Origin: Deltaproteobacteria bacterium
GTDB taxonomy: Bacteria > Myxococcota_A > UBA9160 > SMWR01
Direction: 5' to 3'
Assembly (NCBI GenBank): GCA_019313605.1
Contig: JAFDAW010000035.1
Location: forward strand, 1 to 14,092
Length of the DNA: 14,092 nt
Shown here: positions 7,178 to 12,304 of the stretch, one piece after another
How positions within the stretch are numbered: position 1 is the first letter of the stretch
Layout: each line of letters opens with the position of its first letter
Made by a program: the position numbers and the translations under genes
The notes under the pieces: model-generated
Told to the model about the DNA's origin: nothing
Seen by the model: the letters and a program-made list of their open reading frames with translations, nothing else
The model's database searches: none

Positions 7178-9544
7178 ATGTCCGCGCAGCGAAAACTCCG
7201 GCCCACGTCCATCAAAGTCCGCTCGCGCGCTGATGCGTTGGGCGAGGAAGCGGGCGCCGTCCGTCTCGTGCTCCTCGGATGCGCCGCACTGCTGGTTCCG
7301 GTCGGCCTACGAGCGATTCTGCTTTTCGGGCAGGAGTTGGCGCCGGGCACGGGCGACCTGCGCGGTCTGCTCTCTGACGCGGCCGCAGCGCTCGCTGTTG
7401 CCGCCGTGGCCGGCATGTTTGCGCGTTTGCGCGGCTGGCTGGGTGTTGGCTTGCTGCTGCTCTGGGTATTGCTCAGCTACGGCAACTACGAGCACGTGCG
7501 TGCAAACGGCGCAAACATGGCGCTCCGCTACGCGGGCTACCTCACCGACGCCACCTTTCTGCGCGGATCGGCGCTCGCCGCCACTCAGCCCTGGCTGCTG
7601 GCCGGCGCGTTGCTCGCGACACTGGGTCTCGGCTGGGCGGCTCTGCGCCCGGGTGCACGTGTGCGGCTGCCAACCCTCGTGATCCCCTGCGCGCTGGCGG
7701 TGACGGCGCTGGCATTGTGGACCGAATCTCCCGAGACGCTCGGATGGCGCCAGACCCACTTCGTGACACAAAACATCACGTGGTTGACTCGAGGCATTCC
7801 CGTTCGCGATTCCATCGAGCCGTCGATGCACGGAGAATCCGCGCCAGACCTCGATGAAGAGTTCGTGCCAGACCTCGACGGCGAGCCCGTGGTTGGATTT
7901 GGTGATGCGAAGACCAATGTGCTGCTCGTGATCCTCGAGGGCGTCTCGGGTGCCTACATCGAGCCGATCGCAGCCGCCAACGAGCGCCTTCCGGTCGGAA
8001 TCTCGATGTCCGAACTCAGCCGCGTCGCGCGCGACCACGTCGTGTTTACGAGTTTCATCGCGCAGCAGCGCCAGACGAACCGCGGCGAGTACGCACTGCT
8101 CTGCGGCGATCTCCCACGGCTCGTTTCTGCAGAGGCCAAGATGTCGGAACTGGCCGCGCGCTCCGACCCGCACGGTGGCAAGCGCTGCCTTCCGGCCGCG
8201 CTCGCAGAGGCCGGCTACGCGACCGTCTACCTGCAGGCCGCACCCATGACGTTCATGCTGAAGGACAGGTTCATGCCGAAGATCGGTTTCGAACGATCGA
8301 TCGGCGATGCGTATTTCGAAGACGCCTATTCGCGCAGCAAGTGGGGCGTGGACGATCGAACCTTTCTGCAACAGAGCTTGCGCATGATCGAGGAGCTGCG
8401 TGGGGAGGAGCGCCCCTGGTTCCTCACGTTGCTCACGGCCGGCACCCATCACCCCCAGAACGTCCCCGCAACATTCTTGCAGGACGCCAAGTGGGATCGC
8501 AGGCAGCGCGCGTTTCAATATCTCGATGGGGCGATCGGCGAATTTGTCGCCGAGCTCGAGGCGAGGGGCGTTCTCGACGACACGCTGGTGCTACTGACCT
8601 CCGATGAATCTCAGGGCCTGCGCGGAAAGGCGGGCGACATGCAGACTCGACTCAGTCAGAGCTGGGGCTTTTTGATCGCGATGTTGCCCGGAGGCGCGCA
8701 GTTGGGCGTCGACACCCCGCAGGCGCAATTCGACATCGCACTGTCGACGTTGGACTGGCTCGGTCTCGCCGACTACGCGCACGGATTCTCGGGGCGCAGC
8801 GTGTTTCGGCGTTATGCGAATCCGCGTGCACTGGTATTTGGGAACACCTACTTCAATCGGGTGGGCGGCCTGGCTGCAGACGGCCAGCTGTTGCTCTGCG
8901 GTGAGGATCTGGAGCGCTGTGTGCGCGCGGCTACGGACGAACAGCGCCTGTTCAAGCGCGGCGTTCGCCCATCGTACGCGGCCTCTGCAGGCGACCTCAG
9001 CTCGTTGCGCAGATCTGTGGCCGAGAGCCTGCGCATCTCTGGATCCCGGTCGAAGGCCGACGTGGAGGTTGCGTCGAGCGCCGCGCGTAACTTGCGCTTG
9101 ATCGATGGGCCTGCGTTCCAGATTCGCGACGATGTCGACGATCTGCAGTGGGTCTTCGGAGGGCAGTATCTGTCGGTCCCTGCGAATTCTCGCATCGACG
9201 TAGATCTCGAAGTCGAGCTGCTCGGCGAAGCGGGCCGGATCGAAGTGAAACACGCATTGAAGGTGGACGAGACGAATTTCTTTGGGGAGATGATTCCCGA
9301 TCTGCGGCCCGGCGATCGCTTCCACTTCCGCTACAGCTACTCGACCGTCGAGCCTCTAAGCGGGCTCGGGAACTACCTGGTCGTAACGCGCCTGGACGGA
9401 AGCGGGTTGAGTATCGAGTTGCCACGCGCGCAGATGCAGATTCATTCCGGATCCGAAATCTCGGAGCCCGCTCTCGAGGTTCATCAGTTCGAGATCGAAC
9501 GCGCTTCGGGCTTGGGCGATTCGAGCGGTGCAACCCGACACTGA
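7178..9544 (+). CDS. LtaS/OpgB-like membrane phosphoglycerol/phosphoethanolamine-type transferase (sulfatase fold)
   Basis: A 788-residue protein in the LTA-synthase/MdoB branch of the alkaline phosphatase superfamily. Five membrane helices (about 29-50, 67-83, 87-101, 137-156, 164-182) precede an extracytoplasmic sulfatase-like domain. Likely site residues are E254 (LLVILEGVSG), T300 as nucleophile (QRQTNRGEYALLCG), the His pair in GTHHP (422-426) and D476 in LLTSDESQG. The residue after that Asp is Glu rather than the His of classical GDH motifs. The enzyme domain ends near 545. A further 240 residues include a beta-rich segment (about 660-770) I cannot assign. The head-group donor and acceptor cannot be read from sequence; glucan or lipid decoration in the periplasm is the family expectation. 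Start: the ATG at 7178 has GAGGAG just upstream; the GTG at 7136 in the same frame has no visible binding site but would add 14 residues. Confidence 0.8.
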   Translation: MSAQRKLRPTSIKVRSRADALGEEAGAVRLVLLGCAALLVPVGLRAILLFGQELAPGTGDLRGLLSDAAAALAVAAVAGMFARLRGWLGVGLLLLWVLLSYGNYEHVRANGANMALRYAGYLTDATFLRGSALAATQPWLLAGALLATLGLGWAALRPGARVRLPTLVIPCALAVTALALWTESPETLGWRQTHFVTQNITWLTRGIPVRDSIEPSMHGESAPDLDEEFVPDLDGEPVVGFGDAKTNVLLVILEGVSGAYIEPIAAANERLPVGISMSELSRVARDHVVFTSFIAQQRQTNRGEYALLCGDLPRLVSAEAKMSELAARSDPHGGKRCLPAALAEAGYATVYLQAAPMTFMLKDRFMPKIGFERSIGDAYFEDAYSRSKWGVDDRTFLQQSLRMIEELRGEERPWFLTLLTAGTHHPQNVPATFLQDAKWDRRQRAFQYLDGAIGEFVAELEARGVLDDTLVLLTSDESQGLRGKAGDMQTRLSQSWGFLIAMLPGGAQLGVDTPQAQFDIALSTLDWLGLADYAHGFSGRSVFRRYANPRALVFGNTYFNRVGGLAADGQLLLCGEDLERCVRAATDEQRLFKRGVRPSYAASAGDLSSLRRSVAESLRISGSRSKADVEVASSAARNLRLIDGPAFQIRDDVDDLQWVFGGQYLSVPANSRIDVDLEVELLGEAGRIEVKHALKVDETNFFGEMIPDLRPGDRFHFRYSYSTVEPLSGLGNYLVVTRLDGSGLSIELPRAQMQIHSGSEISEPALEVHQFEIERASGLGDSSGATRH

Positions 9545-9610
9545 CGATCGCCGCGATCGACAACGAGGTGACTCCCCCGTCACTGCGCTTCTCTCCGTTG
9601 GTGATGTTTC

Positions 9611-9619
9611 TGGTATGCT
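9611..9619 (+). promoter_or_regulatory. Candidate extended -10 promoter of the OmpA-family lipoprotein gene
   Basis: TGG followed by TATGCT forms an extended -10 (TGn plus a 4/6 match to TATAAT). It lies in the 109-nt gap after the LtaS-like gene and would leave a leader of about 28 nt before the ATG at 9654. No good -35 is visible at 16-18 nt, which is tolerated with an extended -10. It suggests transcription independent of the upstream gene. Confidence 0.4.
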
Positions 9620-9653
9620 CTCGGCTCACTCGAATCCCGGGGGGGAGGTCAGT

Positions 9654-10316
9654 ATGCGCGATATCTACGGTTTTCAGGCTGCCGTGCTAGCGGCGGGCCT
9701 TTGTCTGCTCACCGCTTGTGTCACCGACCCGTATACCGGTGAGAAAAAGATGAGCAAGGCCGCGACAGGTGCAATGATTGGCGGTGCGACAGGCGCGGCG
9801 ATCGGCGCGGCTTCTGGCGGCGACCGCGGAAAGCGCGCGGGGATCGGTGCGGCCGCGGGTGTGCTCGCGGGTGGAGCGGTCGGAGCCTACATGGATCACC
9901 AGGAATCCAAACTCCGAGAGCAGCTACAGGGCACGGGTGTGAGTGTCACGCGCGACGGAGACAACCTGATCCTGAACATGCCCGGCAACATCACCTTCAA
10001 GGTCGATCAGTCCGACATCCGCTCGGATTTCTACGACGTGTTGAACTCGGTCGTGCTCGTGGTGAAGGAATTCGACAAGACGAACATCGAGGTCGCGGGC
10101 TTCACGGACAGCACGGGATCCGATCAATACAACCAGGAACTCTCGGAGCGCCGGGCCGGCAGCGTGGGAGCCTACTTCTCGTCACAGGGTGTCGCTTCGG
10201 GCCGGGTGTGGACGAAGGGATTTGGCGAGCGCTATCCCGTCGGAGATAACAACACCCCGGCTGGGCGCGAGCGCAATCGCCGCGTCGAACTGAAACTGAT
10301 ACCGATCATGTCCTGA
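9654..10316 (+). CDS. Glycine-zipper OmpA-family outer-membrane lipoprotein
   Basis: A 220-residue lipoprotein of the YiaD/OmpA-like type. The signal peptide ends in a lipobox LTAC with C22 as the lipidated residue. A glycine-zipper segment follows (about 39-81, repeated GxxxG and GxxG with Ala), then a short helix and an OmpA C-terminal domain (about 103-216). D152 in GFTDSTGS and R167 in LSERRAGSV are 15 residues apart, as for the residues that bind diaminopimelate in OmpA-domain proteins. The domain closes with GRERNRRVEL. It presumably tethers the outer membrane to peptidoglycan. The ATG start has GGAGGT 4 nt upstream (9644-9649). A longer frame opens at 9528 inside the preceding gene, but it lacks a signal sequence at its start. 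V23 after the Cys does not resemble an inner-membrane retention residue. Confidence 0.9.
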   Translation: MRDIYGFQAAVLAAGLCLLTACVTDPYTGEKKMSKAATGAMIGGATGAAIGAASGGDRGKRAGIGAAAGVLAGGAVGAYMDHQESKLREQLQGTGVSVTRDGDNLILNMPGNITFKVDQSDIRSDFYDVLNSVVLVVKEFDKTNIEVAGFTDSTGSDQYNQELSERRAGSVGAYFSSQGVASGRVWTKGFGERYPVGDNNTPAGRERNRRVELKLIPIMS

Positions 10317-10328
10317 TCGGAATTCGCG

Positions 10329-10363
10329 GCGCCGCACCGCTCCACGCTGGAGCCGTGCGGCGC
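10329..10363. terminator. Strong stem-loop between convergent genes (likely bidirectional terminator)
   Basis: Left arm 10329-10337 (GCGCCGCAC) pairs fully with 10355-10363 (GTGCGGCGC). After one C/C mismatch (10338/10354), 10339-10344 (GCTCCA) pairs with 10348-10353 (TGGAGC) around a CGC loop. It is 12 nt after the lipoprotein stop and 31 nt past the purC stop. No T-run follows on either strand, so it is not a textbook intrinsic terminator. It may block 3' exonucleases or act together with Rho. Confidence 0.6.
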
Positions 10364-10394
10364 TTCGCGCTCCGCCGTCGCGTAGGCGCGCCGC

Positions 10395-11360
10395 TCAGTC
10401 GATCCCGAGGTTGCGGCGGATTCGCTCCTGGATCGGATCGGTGTTCGGCTCGAACGCAGCGCCCGTGATCTGCTCGAAGGCCTCGATGTAGCGGCGAGTC
10501 GCCTCGCAGCGCACGTCGACCGGGATTTCGGGGCACTGGCCGTCTCCCTTGTAGCCCTGATCGCCGAGCCAGACCCGCAGGTACTCCTTGTCGAGTTGCG
10601 TGGGATCCTCGCCCTGTTCGAGCGCCCGTTCGTAACTGTCGCGGTGCCAGTAGCGGGAAGAATCGGGGGTGTGGATCTCGTCGATCACGACGATCTCGCC
10701 GTCCGCGTCGAGCCCCATTTCGTACTTCGTGTCGACGAGGATCAAGCCGCGAGAATCCGCCCATTTTCGCCCCTCGGCGAATAGCGCAGAGCCGATCGTG
10801 GCCGCCTTGTCGTAGAGTTCGGCACTGATCTGCCCGCTCTCGATCAGCGCTTCGCGCGAGATCAGCTCGTCGTGGGCGCCGAGTTCGGCCTTGGTGGTCG
10901 GGGTGAGCAGCGGCTCGGGTAGCAGATCGTGCTTGCGCATCCCGTCCTCGAGCACGTGGCCGCAGTACTCGCGATCGCCGCGGTCGTAGGCGGTCCAGAT
11001 CGAGGTCGAACTCGAGCCTGTCAGGTAGGCGCGGTAGACGAACTCGACGGGCAGCGTCTTGCACTCGAGCACCTTCGAGACGTTGGGGTCCGGCACCTCG
11101 ATGAGGTGATTGCGGGCGATATCACGGGTCTTCTCGAACCAGAATGCCGCGAGCTGGTTGAGGATTTGCCCCTTGAAGGGCAGGGTGCTGACGACCACGT
11201 CGAAACAGCTCACCCGGTCGGTCGCTACGAGATAACGGTGTTCGCCAGTGATGTAGTTGTCGCGCACCTTGCCGGCCACGCGCGTGCCGAGGCCCGAGAA
11301 CTGCGTCTCGGCCAGGGTGCGCTCACATTGGTCCCTCAGAAGCTCGAAATCGATGCCCAC
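10395..11360 (-). CDS. purC: Phosphoribosylaminoimidazole-succinocarboxamide synthase (SAICAR synthetase)
   Basis: A 321-residue enzyme that joins CAIR and aspartate with ATP to give SAICAR in purine synthesis, in the cytoplasm. Visible signatures are GKVRDNY (30-36), VATDRVSCFDVV (45-56, the nucleotide/substrate loop), PVEFVYRAYLTGSSSTSIW (104-122), TPTTKAE (153-159), LVDTKYEMG (208-216) and IDEIHTPDSSRYW (226-238). At 321 residues it is the longer form found in fungi and many bacteria, rather than the roughly 240-residue E. coli type. The frame could extend to 11450, but the GTG at 11358-11360 has GGGGAGG 4 nt upstream and gives the expected N-terminus. It diverges from purQ-purL across a 236-nt spacer, which suggests shared control of the pathway genes. 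Confidence 0.95.
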   Translation of the reverse strand: MGIDFELLRDQCERTLAETQFSGLGTRVAGKVRDNYITGEHRYLVATDRVSCFDVVVSTLPFKGQILNQLAAFWFEKTRDIARNHLIEVPDPNVSKVLECKTLPVEFVYRAYLTGSSSTSIWTAYDRGDREYCGHVLEDGMRKHDLLPEPLLTPTTKAELGAHDELISREALIESGQISAELYDKAATIGSALFAEGRKWADSRGLILVDTKYEMGLDADGEIVVIDEIHTPDSSRYWHRDSYERALEQGEDPTQLDKEYLRVWLGDQGYKGDGQCPEIPVDVRCEATRRYIEAFEQITGAAFEPNTDPIQERIRRNLGID

Positions 11361-11364
11361 GGTT

Positions 11365-11371
11365 CCTCCCC
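11365..11371 (-). promoter_or_regulatory. Ribosome binding site deciding the purC start
   Basis: GGGGAGG on the minus strand, 4 nt before the GTG at 11358-11360. The upstream in-frame extension has no family similarity, so this GTG is the likely start. Confidence 0.6.
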
Positions 11372-11404
11372 TGCGCCGGATTGTGCGGCGCCATGCTCCA
11401 TCTT

Positions 11405-11434
11405 CATATAACGCCTGGATGGGGTCGCGAGCAA
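11405..11434 (-). promoter_or_regulatory. Candidate purC promoter
   Basis: Minus strand: TTGCTC (11434-11429) as -35, then TATATG (11410-11405) with an 18-nt spacer, or TTATAT with 17. It lies about 45 nt upstream of the purC GTG. The matches are moderate (3/6 and 4/6), and it is one of few AT-rich spots in the region. Confidence 0.35.
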
Positions 11435-11487
11435 TGACGAATCGCATCATTCCGAGGGAATCGGCGCATTTCGTGGCCGCGCTCGGC

Positions 11488-11516
11488 TTGTTCCGAGCGG
11501 CTCGCGTCGGTAAACT
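11488..11516 (+). promoter_or_regulatory. Candidate purQL promoter
   Basis: TTGTTC (11488-11493), a 17-nt spacer and TAAACT (11511-11516) form a plausible sigma-70-type promoter. Transcription would begin near 11523, leaving about 74 nt before the proposed CTG start of purQ. No obvious operator palindrome is visible. Confidence 0.4.
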
Positions 11517-11537
11517 CGCTCTCGTTCCCGTAAGAAG

Positions 11538-11609
11538 ATGAGCAATTCCAGGGTGCTGGCACGAAGTCGAGGCTGGTACCGCCCCCGAGGTTTCAGCTGT
11601 TTTCGGTAA
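11538..11609 (+). CDS. Possible 23-codon leader ORF overlapping the purQ start
   Basis: ATG at 11538 opens MSNSRVLARSRGWYRPRG... and ends at TAA 11607-11609, 10 nt past the first base of the proposed purQ start codon and in a different frame. It is Arg-rich. Only a weak AAGAAG precedes it. It lies downstream of the candidate purQL promoter, so it could be a leader peptide that influences purQ initiation, or it may be chance. No homology is recognised. Confidence 0.2.
   Translation: MSNSRVLARSRGWYRPRGFSCFR
11587..11591 (+). promoter_or_regulatory. Ribosome binding site supporting the purQ CTG start
   Basis: GAGGT ends 5 nt before the CTG at 11597. It is the only purine-rich binding-site match next to the conserved PurQ N-terminus and supports initiation at this unusual codon. 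Confidence 0.45.
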
Positions 11610-12304
11610 TCCAATTTCCAGGTTCGCTCGACGACCGCGACATGCGGTTTGCCTTCGACAGCGTCTTGAAGGCGAGCGCGCAGCTGGTCTGGCACAAGGA
11701 GCCGGAGCTCCCGCCGCAGACCCGCGCCGTCGTATTGCCCGGGGGCTTTTCCTACGGCGACTACCTGCGCTGTGGGGCGATGGCCCAGTACTCGCCCGTG
11801 ATGGCCGCCGTCAGACGCTTTGCGGAAGCGGGCGGTCCCGTGCTCGGGGTCTGCAACGGCTTTCAGGTCCTTTGCGAGACCGGCCTGCTGCCGGGTGCGC
11901 TGCTGCGCAACCAAAACCTGCACTTCGGCTGCGAGTTCGTCGATCTGCGCGTCGAGGGCGCGCATCCGACGTTCACCTCTCGCACGTCTGCCGGGCAGGT
12001 GTTGCGCATCCCGATCAAGAATGGCGAGGGCGCCTATTTCGCGGCGCCGCAGGAGTTGGCGCGCCTCGAGGCGAATGGTCAGGTCGTGCTGCGCTATTGC
12101 GACGAGAACGGGGCCGTCGACGAGGCTTCGAACCCAAACGGCTCGGTGGCGAACATCGCGGGGATCACCAATGAGCGCGGCAATGTATTTGGCTTGATGC
12201 CCCATCCCGAGCATGCGGTCGAAGCCGCGATTGGCGGAACCGATGGTCTCTTTCTGCTCGGCTCGCTCGTCGATGCGGTTCGCGCTGCGGGGGCCGGGCG
12301 ATGA
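11597..12304 (+). CDS. purQ: Phosphoribosylformylglycinamidine synthase subunit I (glutaminase)
   Basis: A 235-residue class I glutamine amidotransferase that supplies ammonia to PurL for FGAM synthesis. C86 in GVCNGFQ, H203 and E205 in MPHPEHA form the catalytic triad; LPGGFSYGDYLRCGA (47-61) is a family signature. The first ATG (11642) would begin after the conserved first strand. Translating upstream in frame gives VIQFPGSLDDRD, which matches the usual PurQ N-terminus, so that region is coding. Between the in-frame TAA at 11531 and 11642 there is no ATG, GTG or TTG. The best start is CTG 11597, which has GAGGT 5 nt upstream and gives a family-typical length. The usual GSN after the first strand reads GSL. 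The stop overlaps the purL ATG (ATGA). The gene identity is certain and the exact start is inferred. Confidence 0.9.
   Translation: MFSVIQFPGSLDDRDMRFAFDSVLKASAQLVWHKEPELPPQTRAVVLPGGFSYGDYLRCGAMAQYSPVMAAVRRFAEAGGPVLGVCNGFQVLCETGLLPGALLRNQNLHFGCEFVDLRVEGAHPTFTSRTSAGQVLRIPIKNGEGAYFAAPQELARLEANGQVVLRYCDENGAVDEASNPNGSVANIAGITNERGNVFGLMPHPEHAVEAAIGGTDGLFLLGSLVDAVRAAGAGR

Noticed and set aside
7307..8518. 403-residue minus-strand frame opposite the LtaS-like gene
   Set aside because: The opposite strand has a full set of membrane segments and catalytic motifs; this frame has none.
11257..11541. 94-residue plus-strand frame across the purC/purQ spacer, considered as purS
   Set aside because: It overlaps the 5' end of purC on the other strand and shows no PurS-like pattern.
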